A DNA stretch of 64,000 nucleotides from positions 186,001 through 250,000 of the forward strand of contig DASYBM010000015.1 of the NCBI GenBank assembly GCA_036500765.1, read 5' to 3'. The position numbers were made by a program, and so were the translations under genes. Shown one piece after another: positions 9,629-18,099 of the stretch (position 1 is the first letter of the stretch; each line of letters opens with the position of its first letter). Origin of the DNA: Candidatus Sulfotelmatobacter sp. (GTDB lineage Bacteria; Acidobacteriota; Terriglobia; Terriglobales; Acidobacteriaceae). The notes below the pieces were generated by a model. It searched no databases, was not told the DNA's origin, and saw only the letters and a list, made by a program, of their open reading frames with translations.

Positions 9629-9838
9629 GGATCAAAGAAGCGCCGCAAGGCCACTGTCTGGTGCTAGCTCCGATGACTGCGCCGTCCAGGCGCTGGGCAT
9701 CGCGAAGTGGGGACCAGGCTACAAGTGGCCGATTAGCCTCGCAAAGTTTCGAAGCACTGTTCGGTTCTAGCGTTACGTCCTGCACGAACAGCCGAAAAGG
9801 ACTTCCCCTAAAAATCATTAAAAAAGGAGTTCCACAAA

Positions 9839-11332
9839 ACGAAAAGATTGCTAATTGTGTTTCTATTCCTGTCCGCCTTGTGCTTAGGTCAAGCACCGCC
9901 CCCACAACTGATAGGTGACAACTACACCACCACAACAGCGTACACCGTAATCAATAACCTCGGCAATTGTGTCACACATAATTGCTTTTTACTTAACAAC
10001 AACAAAGACACCGGAGGTACAATTTCTCTTACTCAAGTAACCTCGGGTTTGGATGGGTATACGGTTGGCGTGACCTCGACCGGAAGTGTTTATCAACTAC
10101 CCTTTGCAGTAAGTGGGGGACCGCTATGGACTTCCCAATCCGTTTATGGAACGGGTAACCAACAGATCGCTTTCCACACGCAGGCAGAAGTATATGCACT
10201 TCGGGCTAACTCCAACTGTCCGGGTTCATATGGTATGTATCGGTGGAATAGTGGTTGGGCCTCGATCCACCAGTGCGCCTCTTCTAGCCTTTCAATCAGT
10301 CCTAACAATGTGCTAACTGCCATCACTTCGGCGGGAGTACTTGTTTACAGCACAAACCCGACCGACCCAACCCCAACTTGGAGTTCTTTGTCCAGTGGGC
10401 AATGGTCGCAGGTGTCGGTGTTTGGTGTGTCTGTTGCGTTTGGTTTAGGTTTTAACACGCACTCCCTTTACAACATTAACCTGAGTACGGGTGCATTTTC
10501 GTTGTTCACTGGCGCACCAACGGCATCCGCGGTCAAGGCTACTGGAGATGGCTATTTGTTTCTTCTGTCCGCCACGCCAGGACCAAATGGAAATGTGTAC
10601 TACCTGAATCTGTTTGCTCAATCACCGACATGGGTAAACTTAACCGGGACTTTCACCGGATTGGGGGGGTTGACTGGAGATACGTTCTTTGCTTTGAACA
10701 ACACTACACCCTACCATTTTTTGTTGACCGCTCTACAAGCAACGACAATAGCGAGCGGGAACTATATTTGCCCTCCAGGGGGCTGTCCCCCTGGCGCTTA
10801 TCACACCATCACTGCAACCACCAGTTTCCCGGGTGGGTACTTTAGCGGAGGGCATAGTTCTGCAGCAGGGGCCCCCGCTGATGTTATCAGTGCTTCCTAT
10901 TTTGATATCGCTGGGGGTTGTGATTTGATTTACGGTGACCCAAATGACCCCACTTGTACGTCGGCAGGTACCGGTGAAGTTGATTGCTCGCAAATGGGTA
11001 ATGTGTATAGCGGGGGAGGTGGTGGTAACATAATCCTATTTGAGATTGCTTATACGCGAGTACAAGCAACCGGTGGTCCCAGAGGAAGTTGTACTCCCGT
11101 TGGGGGCGCGTTGTACTGTGCATATCCGGTTCGCAATTGGTGTACCCCATCAACGACCCCGCCGGACAATGATTACACCGGCCGCACAGTATCCGACCGC
11201 ACCATTTACGGATATTGGGAGACGTTTACGCCGGGGGTAAGCATACTTGGGGGACCGTGGGAATTTGCCAACGGACAAGCCTGGGGCACAAATGCCCCGT
11301 TGGATTACGCCAATTGCACCCGCAGTAATTAG
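9839..11332 (+). CDS. Secreted propeller-like protein of unknown function, start codon apparently ACG or TTG
   Basis: About 495 residues with a signal peptide (LLIVFLFLSALCLGQ). The mature part has short recurring segments resembling weak tectonin/beta-propeller blades (for example LDGYTVGVTSTGSVYQLPF, then SAGVLVYSTN...WSSLSSGQWSQVSV). The C-terminal third is Gly/Cys-rich (IASGNYICPPGGCPPGAYH, NVYSGGGGGNIILFE). AGGAG at 9825-9829 points to ACG at 9839, which would give T/M-K-R-L-L; an ATG there would be ideal, so the start may be mutated or a sequencing error. TTG at 9848 is the first conventional alternative. Codon use and GC look unlike the neighbours, suggesting recent acquisition. Function unknown. 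Confidence 0.6.
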   Translation, partial: TKRLLIVFLFLSALCLGQAPPPQLIGDNYTTTTAYTVINNLGNCVTHNCFLLNNNKDTGGTISLTQVTSGLDGYTVGVTSTGSVYQLPFAVSGGPLWTSQSVYGTGNQQIAFHTQAEVYALRANSNCPGSYGMYRWNSGWASIHQCASSSLSISPNNVLTAITSAGVLVYSTNPTDPTPTWSSLSSGQWSQVSVFGVSVAFGLGFNTHSLYNINLSTGAFSLFTGAPTASAVKATGDGYLFLLSATPGPNGNVYYLNLFAQSPTWVNLTGTFTGLGGLTGDTFFALNNTTPYHFLLTALQATTIASGNYICPPGGCPPGAYHTITATTSFPGGYFSGGHSSAAGAPADVISASYFDIAGGCDLIYGDPNDPTCTSAGTGEVDCSQMGNVYSGGGGGNIILFEIAYTRVQATGGPRGSCTPVGGALYCAYPVRNWCTPSTTPPDNDYTGRTVSDRTIYGYWETFTPGVSILGGPWEFANGQAWGTNAPLDYANCTRSN

Positions 11333-11359
11333 CGAGTACGCTTCCCAAAGGGATTTGCT

Positions 11360-11545
11360 ATGACTGTTGAACTCAATGAACTAGAGATGATGTTGATTCA
11401 GCAACTCTTGAATCAACACATTGTTGCTAAGGTTCGTGCCAAAGAGGAAGTCCCAACCGCATCGCAGCTGCTTGAAAGGCTGCATGACATACGGGACGCT
11501 TCGATCATTGCAGAAAGGGCTGCTCAGGAGCCCTCCAACAGGTAA
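11360..11545 (+). CDS. Small hypothetical protein, 61 residues
   Basis: It begins MTVELNELEMMLIQQLLNQH and is predicted almost wholly helical, with charged and hydrophobic residues spaced as in an amphipathic helix. AAAGGGA lies about 8 nt before the ATG. It follows the secreted propeller-like gene by 27 bp on the same strand and is followed by a terminator, so the two may form a unit. No family is recognised. Confidence 0.5.
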   Translation: MTVELNELEMMLIQQLLNQHIVAKVRAKEEVPTASQLLERLHDIRDASIIAERAAQEPSNR

Positions 11546-11569
11546 ACCAAAAGGAACTTGCAAAGCTCT

Positions 11570-11604
11570 GCCCCAAAAGACTGTCTTTGGGGCAACTTCT
11601 TTTT
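11570..11604 (+). terminator. Rho-independent terminator after the small gene
   Basis: GCCCCAAA (11570-11577) pairs with TTTGGGGC (11586-11593), and the loop AGACTGTC can pair further (GAC/GTC). AACTTCTTTTT follows. It lies 25 bp after the stop codon at 11545. Confidence 0.7.
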
Positions 11605-12030
11605 GGAGGTGTTGCCGATCCTCAGTACCCACCGGGGCAAAACCCCTAGAAAGCCGGGGTTTCGTGACAAAGGTTACCCCCGGGAATAAAAATGCCGTTT
11701 TAAGGCGATTTAAGCCCCCGTAAGTTTCCCACCTACCTCGGCACCCAAAATTGAATTATCTTCGGGAAATCGAAGCCCTGTAGCGGCGTTGGCCATTCTG
11801 CGCGAAGGAAAAACCTGGCGACGACAGTTGAAACACGGAAGCACGTGGACGAGGAACGTTGATGACAAACGTTGGTATAACTGGTACATGGAAAACTCCC
11901 GTAAATACTCGGGTTGTCAGCAAGTTAAGACGACGAGTGATTTCGGGGGTAAAAGTCACGAAAGTCGCGTACGCCATTCACGACAGTCGCGCCTTTAGGC
12001 GCTGAGGTCGCTTCACACCTGCGAACTACC
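11605..12030. other. Non-coding stretch at the right edge of the low-GC island
   Basis: No convincing gene. A TTG-started ORF at 11789-11998 has no recognisable family and an odd composition. A small GCGCC-TTTA-GGCGC hairpin lies at 11989-12002, next to the helicase gene's stop. I see no integrase, attachment-site repeat or tRNA edge that would define the island. Confidence 0.4.
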
Positions 12031-15000
12031 CTAACTCGCCGCAGCCTCTGGCGCGATCGCCTGCTCCGCCACAACTGCAATCCCATCGCGATAGCTCACG
12101 GTCCTGCCGGAAATCGCCGGCACTCTCTCCCCCGGCACCAGAATCCCAACCAAATTGAGCGGATCGGCCGCCGACAACGTGATCGTGTCGCCACTGAGCG
12201 GCAGGCCGCGCATGGCCCGCACCGACTCCACTGCGACCGGCAGCGCGAATTGTTCGCCGAGAAATCCATCGACAAAGCGCCCGCCCCGAATCTCTCCCCG
12301 ATCTTCGAGCCGCCGGAAGGCCATCAGCAACTCGCGCCACGGCGGTAAATTCGACTCCCGCGCCAGCAGATCGCGAATCACGATGCCATAGCGCCGTAGC
12401 AGCATCCAGCAGGCCGCCTCTACTGCGCGGGCTCTTTCCGCAGCCACGTCCGCATGCAGGAGCGCCCATCGCCCCGCGCTGTGCCGCGGACGCGTGCTCT
12501 TCCCGCTTCCCTGTCCCGCCCGCCGCTTGGGATCGATCAGCGCCCGCAGATTGTCGAATCCATCTGCCGTCACCAAACCCGCCGCCACCAGTTCCCAAAG
12601 GCCAGTTTCAATCTCCGCTTTCAGCTTCCCTGTGCCGCGCACCATATCGGCAAAGAACGACGCTCCGCGCTGCCGCAGAAACTCCAACACCAGTTGTGCG
12701 ATATGGCTTAACCCGCGCGTCTCAGCCTCCTCGCCAGCTGCGTGCCGCGGAATCATCCAGTCCGCCTGCTCACGCACAAAAAATGTGATCGGCGCCACAC
12801 TTGTCGGAACCACCCGGCGCTGTCGCGCCTGCGGCGCATCTTCGCTCACGGTAGGCTTTACTCTGGCATCGATCGTCGCCGGATGCGGCGACAATCTCCC
12901 CCATCCCACCGCCCCGGTCAGGCAAAGCTGATCCAGCCACTTCGGATCGTAGTCGGCAACTCTTCGCGCCAGCACCTGGCGCTCCCACGCATTGGCCGGA
13001 ATCTCAAATCCCTGCAACTGCTGTAACACTTCCAGCGTCCCACGCTCGCCCAAAACCTCCGACCCCGGAGCCAGGTGCTGCCAGCGCAACAGCCACCGCA
13101 TAAACCCAGCCGCCGTGATGGGCTCAATCTGCTTCCGCAGCATCCCCACGGTCAGCCGATGAATTCGCGCCAGCAACCGCCGCTCACACCACTCCGTCTC
13201 GCCGGCTCGTGGAGGAGCGGACGCCCCCGTTCGCCCGATCGACCGAAGCTCGATCTCTTCTTGCGCCGTCTCCTGTGGCGCGGGCACTCCTGCCCGCGAG
13301 GCAGCGCCACTAAAGCTTCCCCGCAGTACAGTCCCGGCAGCTTCCATGCGCAGCAAAGCCTTCTCAATATCAGAAGCCGCTATCCCCACCATTTCCCCAA
13401 GTCCAGAAGCAGTCACTGGCCCCACATGCGACATCCACCCGGTAACCAGCGAAAGCAAAGCGTCATCGCGCGAGATGTCTCCAGTCTCCACGTCAGCCAG
13501 AGTCTGTTCAAATTCCCCTGAAGGAAACAAAGCCGCGAAGCTGCGAGCCCGTTCGGCCGCAACCCAGTACCGCCGGCCCTCGAACGAAGTCACTCCAGCG
13601 CGCCCTTCGTTCACCAGTCTCTCGAAGTACCCATGCCATTCGGCAGAAATCATGTGGGGACAGCCGCCCTCGGCTGTCCGGTTCAGCGAAGCTGAACTGT
13701 CTTGGCCGAAAGCTTCGGACACTCCTGCGGCAAGGATAGGTCGAGCTTCGCTCGACCGGACAGCCGAGAGCCTGCCCTGAGCTTGTCGAAGGGGCGGCTG
13801 TCCCCACATGAGTTCCAACTCCTCCGGCAGCACCACCAGTGTATGCAGCACGTCATGCAACTCATCCGCATCCCGCACATCCGGCCAAGCCTCCTGCCGC
13901 ACCTGCGCAATCGCCCCCGGATCGAGCCCGCCCACCTCTTCCAGCACCGATTCCGGCAGCACCCGCCGCATATTCACTGCACGCGCCCGCCGCTCTTCCA
14001 GCGGCGCGTCATCCAGATACGCATACGGATTCGCATTCAGAATCTCATGCGAAAACTGCGACGGCACCGGCGTATCGACCGCAATCACGCGAATCGCACC
14101 CGAAGCCATGCCCCGCAACAGTGACTTCAGTCCTTCCACATCCATCGCCTCGGTGAGCACATCTTTCATCACCTCGCCCACCAGCGGATGGTCCGGAATC
14201 TTTCTTTCACCCTCGATGTTCTCGAAACAGGCCGCCGCGTCAGGAAACACCGACGCCAGCAGATCGTCCGACCGCATTCGCTGAATCTGCGGCGGAACTT
14301 TCTTGCCGTTTTGAAAACGCAGCAACGCCAGCGCCCGGTTCGCATCCCAGCGCCAGCGGGTAGCAAAGATGGGAGAATCAAGCGCCGCCTGCTCCAGAAT
14401 CGGCTGCACCGTATCCGCTTGCAAGAATTGAAAAACGTCGCCCAGCGGAAAACTGTGCTGCTCGGCCAGCGCAATGTTCAATCCGTTGTCGGTCGCCGCC
14501 GCCTGCAACTCGAAATTGAACCCCACGCAGAATCGCTTGCGCAGCGAAAGTCCCCAGGCCTTGTTAATCCGCCCTCCAAACGGTGCGTGAATCACCAACT
14601 GCATCCCGCCGGCCTCATCAAAAAACCGCTCCGCGATCACCGTCGTCTGAGTCGGCACCGCTCCCAGCACCGCCCGACCTTGCAGCACATATTCGATCAT
14701 CTGCTCCGCGCCGGAATCATCCAGGCCGCACTGATCCTTCAGCCATGAAACCGCAGCGGCCACTTCCGGCTGCGTCGCCGAAAATCCGACGGAAGAAGTA
14801 TGCGGCAGCATTTCGCTGATCTTTTCTCGCAGCTCGCCCACATGCGCCGACAATTCCTGAGTCCGTGCCGGAGCTTCCCCGCGCCAGAACGGAACGTTGG
14901 GCGGCGCGCCGTGCGCATCCTGCACCAGCATGCGTCCGGCATTGGTCTCGATGCGATGAATCATCCACGACGTGTTTCCCAGCAGCATGATGTCACCGCG

Positions 15001-16728
15001 ATTGCTCTCGACCGCAAAATCCTCGTCGACGGTGCCGACGACCACGCCGTCGGGCTCAGCAACCACCGTGTAGAGAGAATTGTCCGGAATCGCTCCGCCG
15101 CTGGTGATTGCCGCCAGCCGCGCCCCTCGGCGTGCCCGCAACTTCCCATTCACCCGATCGCGATGCAGATACGCCCCATAGCGCCCGCGCCGCGCCGCAA
15201 TCCCCTCCGACAACATTTCCAGAATCGAATCGAACGTCGCGCGCTTCAGAGCACGATAGGGATAAGCGCGCCTCACAAGATCGAAGAGTTCCTCTTCGTC
15301 CCATCCGTCATCACCGGCGTCGCTTCTCGTAGCGTCGTCGGCAGCGCCACTCTTTGTAGCGCCGGCGTCCCCGCCGGCTGTCGCGGGGCCATCCTGGCCG
15401 CGAAGCTGGAGTTGAGGCGCAGTTGTCGAGTTTTGCCCCGCCGCCGCACAAGCCGCCACAATCTGCTGCGCCAGCACATCCAGCGGCGCCTCTGGAATCA
15501 TCAGTCGATCCAGATCCCCCTGCTTGATCGCGCGCACCAGCGCCGCGCACTCCATCAAATCATCGCGAGTCGTGCAAAAGAACCGCCCCTTCGGCACCGC
15601 TCCCCGCCAGTGTCCCGACCGCCCCACGCGCTGAAGAGCAACGGCGATCGCCCGCGGAGAATTAATCTGCACCGCCAGATCGACCGTCCCCACATCGATC
15701 CCAAGTTCGAGCGACGCGGTCGCAACCAGCACTCGCACTTGACCTTCTTTCAACTTCTTCTCCGCCGCCAGCCGCAGCTTGCGCGACAAACTGCCGTGAT
15801 GCGCCGCGACATTCTCTTCGCCCATGCGCGCGCCCAACTCGTGACACATGCGCTCCGCCATCCGGCGCGTATTGACAAACACCAGCGTTGATCGGTGTTG
15901 GTTCACCAACTCGACCAGCCGGTCGTAAATCGTGTCCCACATCTCATTCGACGCCACCGGACCCAGCGGCATGGGCGGCACTTCGATCCCGAGATCGAGC
16001 TTCCGCTTATGCCCGATATCAACAATCACGGGATCGGGCCGTGTCGTCCCAAGTTCAGAACTCCCCATCAAGAAATGCGCCACTTCCTCAATCGGCTTCT
16101 GCGTCGCGGAAAGCCCAATCCGCACCGGAGGCCGATGCGTCAGCGCCTCCAGTCGTTCCAGCGACAGTGCCAGATGCGCCCCGCGCTTGTCATCGGCCAC
16201 GGCATGAATCTCGTCGACGATCACCGTCTCCACATCGCGCAGGATCGCACGGCTCTTATCCGCAGTCAGCAAAATGTAGAGGGACTCCGGCGTGGTCACC
16301 AGAATGTGCGGAGGCCGTTTCAGCATCGCGCGCCGCTCCGGTTGCAGGGTGTCACCAGTGCGCACCGCCGTGCGAATCTCCGGCATCAGCAGCCCACGCT
16401 CGCCCGCCAGCGCGAGAATCTCCCCGAGTGGTATCTCCAGATTTTTTTGGATGTCGTTGCCCAACGCCTTGAGCGGCGAAACGTAAAGCACTTCGGTGCG
16501 ATCGGACAACTCGCCCGCGAGCGCCTTGCGCACCAACCGGTCAATACACGCTAAGAATGCAGCGAGAGTTTTTCCGGACCCGGTCGGTGCCGAAATCAGC
16601 GTGGTCCGCCCCGCGAGAATGTGCGGCCACCCCTGCTCCTGCGGCTCCGTAGGAGTCCCAAACTTCCCCACAAACCACTCCGCCACCAGCGGGTGAGCCC
16701 AAGCCAGGGATTCAGGAAGGAACTGCAT
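12031..16728 (-). CDS. lhr: Lhr-type large DEAD/DEAH-box helicase with repeat-derived insertions
   Basis: A superfamily-2 ATP-dependent helicase linked to DNA repair and RNA processing. The 1565 residues include Walker A APTGSGKT (47-54), DEIH (172-175), SATQKP, and motif VI QRVGRSGHWRG, then the long winged-helix and C-terminal region of Lhr proteins. Three segments look inserted and coincide with palindromic DNA: about residues 443-469 (Gly/Ala/Asp-rich), about 974-1026 (starts WGQPPLRQAQGRLSAV), and about 1139-1153 (FSGAASRAGVPAPQ). None breaks the frame. Without them the length is near the family's usual size. It stands alone, with no operon partner. Confidence 0.93.
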   Translation of the reverse strand: MQFLPESLAWAHPLVAEWFVGKFGTPTEPQEQGWPHILAGRTTLISAPTGSGKTLAAFLACIDRLVRKALAGELSDRTEVLYVSPLKALGNDIQKNLEIPLGEILALAGERGLLMPEIRTAVRTGDTLQPERRAMLKRPPHILVTTPESLYILLTADKSRAILRDVETVIVDEIHAVADDKRGAHLALSLERLEALTHRPPVRIGLSATQKPIEEVAHFLMGSSELGTTRPDPVIVDIGHKRKLDLGIEVPPMPLGPVASNEMWDTIYDRLVELVNQHRSTLVFVNTRRMAERMCHELGARMGEENVAAHHGSLSRKLRLAAEKKLKEGQVRVLVATASLELGIDVGTVDLAVQINSPRAIAVALQRVGRSGHWRGAVPKGRFFCTTRDDLMECAALVRAIKQGDLDRLMIPEAPLDVLAQQIVAACAAAGQNSTTAPQLQLRGQDGPATAGGDAGATKSGAADDATRSDAGDDGWDEEELFDLVRRAYPYRALKRATFDSILEMLSEGIAARRGRYGAYLHRDRVNGKLRARRGARLAAITSGGAIPDNSLYTVVAEPDGVVVGTVDEDFAVESNRGDIMLLGNTSWMIHRIETNAGRMLVQDAHGAPPNVPFWRGEAPARTQELSAHVGELREKISEMLPHTSSVGFSATQPEVAAAVSWLKDQCGLDDSGAEQMIEYVLQGRAVLGAVPTQTTVIAERFFDEAGGMQLVIHAPFGGRINKAWGLSLRKRFCVGFNFELQAAATDNGLNIALAEQHSFPLGDVFQFLQADTVQPILEQAALDSPIFATRWRWDANRALALLRFQNGKKVPPQIQRMRSDDLLASVFPDAAACFENIEGERKIPDHPLVGEVMKDVLTEAMDVEGLKSLLRGMASGAIRVIAVDTPVPSQFSHEILNANPYAYLDDAPLEERRARAVNMRRVLPESVLEEVGGLDPGAIAQVRQEAWPDVRDADELHDVLHTLVVLPEELELMWGQPPLRQAQGRLSAVRSSEARPILAAGVSEAFGQDSSASLNRTAEGGCPHMISAEWHGYFERLVNEGRAGVTSFEGRRYWVAAERARSFAALFPSGEFEQTLADVETGDISRDDALLSLVTGWMSHVGPVTASGLGEMVGIAASDIEKALLRMEAAGTVLRGSFSGAASRAGVPAPQETAQEEIELRSIGRTGASAPPRAGETEWCERRLLARIHRLTVGMLRKQIEPITAAGFMRWLLRWQHLAPGSEVLGERGTLEVLQQLQGFEIPANAWERQVLARRVADYDPKWLDQLCLTGAVGWGRLSPHPATIDARVKPTVSEDAPQARQRRVVPTSVAPITFFVREQADWMIPRHAAGEEAETRGLSHIAQLVLEFLRQRGASFFADMVRGTGKLKAEIETGLWELVAAGLVTADGFDNLRALIDPKRRAGQGSGKSTRPRHSAGRWALLHADVAAERARAVEAACWMLLRRYGIVIRDLLARESNLPPWRELLMAFRRLEDRGEIRGGRFVDGFLGEQFALPVAVESVRAMRGLPLSGDTITLSAADPLNLVGILVPGERVPAISGRTVSYRDGIAVVAEQAIAPEAAAS
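13275..13310. repeat. Palindrome inside lhr (site B)
   Basis: CGCGGGCA-CTCC-TGCCCGCG (13279-13298) is a perfect 8-bp stem, flanked by GTGGCG/CGCCAC arms. It is read in frame as Gly/Ala/Pro-rich residues between conserved Lhr segments. Confidence 0.6.
13651..13810. repeat. 160-bp inverted-repeat element inside lhr (site A), 19-bp perfect terminal arms
   Basis: CATGTGGGGACAGCCGCCC (13651-13669) is exactly reverse-complementary to 13792-13810. Inside are TCGGCTGTCCGG (13670-13681) and its complement (13756-13767), hairpins GTTCAGC-GAA-GCTGAAC (13681-13697) and GGTCGAG-CTTCG-CTCGACC (13739-13757), and a CCTGAGCTTGTCGAAGG segment shared with 6225-6266. It looks like two copies of the window's palindrome family in opposite orientation. 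There is no transposase gene, so it would be a non-autonomous element. The reading frame of lhr stays open across it. Confidence 0.75.
15361..15402. repeat. Palindromes inside lhr (site C)
   Basis: GCCGGCG-TCCC-CGCCGGC (15361-15378) is followed by a second hairpin CGCGG-GGCC-ATCCT-GGCC-GCG. Together they encode the Gly/Ala/Asp-rich segment that interrupts the helicase near residue 450. Confidence 0.55.
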
Positions 16729-16963
16729 CAGGACATTCTAGAACGAAACGGGATTTTCGCCAAGCATTCGCCTCGCATAGCTTCTAGCTCCTGGCTCCTA
16801 GCCAAAAGCAAAAAAGGCAGAAGGCGCCAAGGACCTGATAATTGTTTCTTCAGTGCGCAAGATGCTCTGATAACTAAAATCCTCTGCGCCCGGTCTTCGT
16901 GATTTTGGTTTGGTTCAGGTTTTTGTTCTTGGCTAGAAGCTAGTAGCTAGGTGCTAGAAGCTG

Positions 16964-17020
16964 AAAACAAAAACCCATCGGATGCTTGCTTGGGGCGTGC
17001 TCGGGTCAGCATCCGATGGG
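16964..17020 (-). terminator. Large hairpin, probable terminator of the TPR gene
   Basis: CCCATCGGATGCT (16974-16986) and AGCATCCGATGGG (17008-17020) form a 13-bp stem with a 21-nt loop. On the minus strand it is followed by TTTTTGTTTT, a good U-tract. It lies about 130 bp after the TPR gene's stop. The rest of the 16729-17149 gap holds only degenerate CTAGAAGCTAG-like repeats and no gene. Confidence 0.6.
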
Positions 17021-17149
17021 CTACCGTTTTCTCCTTACTCACCCTGTTGTTTTCAGGAGTATGTTTAAAAATTAAACACCCGATGCGCGCGAAGTTCCGT
17101 CTAATTTTGTAAAGCTTTGTAAAATCCCGCTCAGATTTTTTTTTCGAAT

Positions 17150-17983
17150 TTAATTTGATTCCGTCAGCGCCGGAGGCTTTGCCGCCATGAGTTCGGTAAA
17201 GCGCTTATCTTTTCGCAGTTCCGCAAATTCCGCGTCGTTGTACACGCTATTAAAATCCTTGTACCCCGCTTCCAGCGCCTTCTTCAGATATTCCAGCGAC
17301 CGGTCGGAGTAACCCATCTTGGCGTAGAGTTTGGCAACCGTGAAGTCGTATCGAGCGCGATCCCCGGGACTTGGCAACTGTGCCTGCACGCCGCCGCGCG
17401 ACGTTCGCTCAAACACGTCGGGATCGATTTGCACGGCGCGCTCATACGCCAGCACGGCCGGCTCGAATTCCTTCTTGGCAAATAGCGCCGCTCCCAGATT
17501 GCTGTAAAACGATGCCGAAGTATTATCGATCGCAATCGCCCGCCGGTAGTCCTTAATTGCCGCCCCGTATTTCTTTTCTTCGTAGAGCGATACACCGCGA
17601 TTGTTATAGGCATCGGCATATTTGCGGTCGGCTCTGACGGATTCATCGAAACACTTCTTCGCTTCACGATTACGCTGCAACATCAGATTCGTAATTCCAA
17701 TCTTGTTGAGCAAGTTCGCGGAGTTCGGATGCTTGGCCAGCGCCGCGCGATAGTAGTCGAGCGCGTCCAGGTAAAGTTTGGAAGCGCGCAATTGCTCGGC
17801 TCGCGCCTCCAGTACCTCCGCAGTCGCATCGGGCGCCGGCGGGTCGATCGTCCGCAACATGGGCGGTCTAATCTGAACTTGTTCGGAGTGCGCAGCCTGA
17901 CCCCACATCGGACTCGAAATCAGGCAAATAAAAACGGTGAGAAACGAGACGGGAACCAACAGTACTTTCGGGCAGGACGACAT
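17150..17983 (-). CDS. Exported TPR protein
   Basis: Begins MSSCPKVLLVPVSFLTVF, a good export signal; an upstream in-frame ATG at 18010 would put nine extra residues before it. The body has about four tetratricopeptide repeats (for example LYLDALDYYRAALAKHP, YADAYNNRGVSLYEEKKYG, ASFYSNLGAALFAKKEFEPA), which form a protein-binding helical scaffold, probably in the periplasm. The partner is unknown. It is followed by a hairpin terminator and preceded by the PBP gene 80-120 bp upstream on the same strand, so cotranscription is possible. Confidence 0.85.
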   Translation of the reverse strand: MSSCPKVLLVPVSFLTVFICLISSPMWGQAAHSEQVQIRPPMLRTIDPPAPDATAEVLEARAEQLRASKLYLDALDYYRAALAKHPNSANLLNKIGITNLMLQRNREAKKCFDESVRADRKYADAYNNRGVSLYEEKKYGAAIKDYRRAIAIDNTSASFYSNLGAALFAKKEFEPAVLAYERAVQIDPDVFERTSRGGVQAQLPSPGDRARYDFTVAKLYAKMGYSDRSLEYLKKALEAGYKDFNSVYNDAEFAELRKDKRFTELMAAKPPALTESN

Positions 17984-18099
17984 TGGCCACCCCCCAGCTA
18001 TTGCACACATTCTGGCACAGTTTCAGGCAGCCGGCGAAGATTTTATCGCAACGGGTTTGAGCGAAAGGCCTGAAATCTGAGGTCCACGCCTGACGCCGT

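Noticed and set aside
11789..11998. A 69-codon TTG-started ORF at the island edge
   Set aside because: No Shine-Dalgarno, no family, Arg/Lys/Ser-rich; only noted as part of the non-coding stretch.
14800..15891. A 363-codon plus-strand ORF over lhr
   Set aside because: Shadow of the helicase gene, typical of GC-rich third positions.
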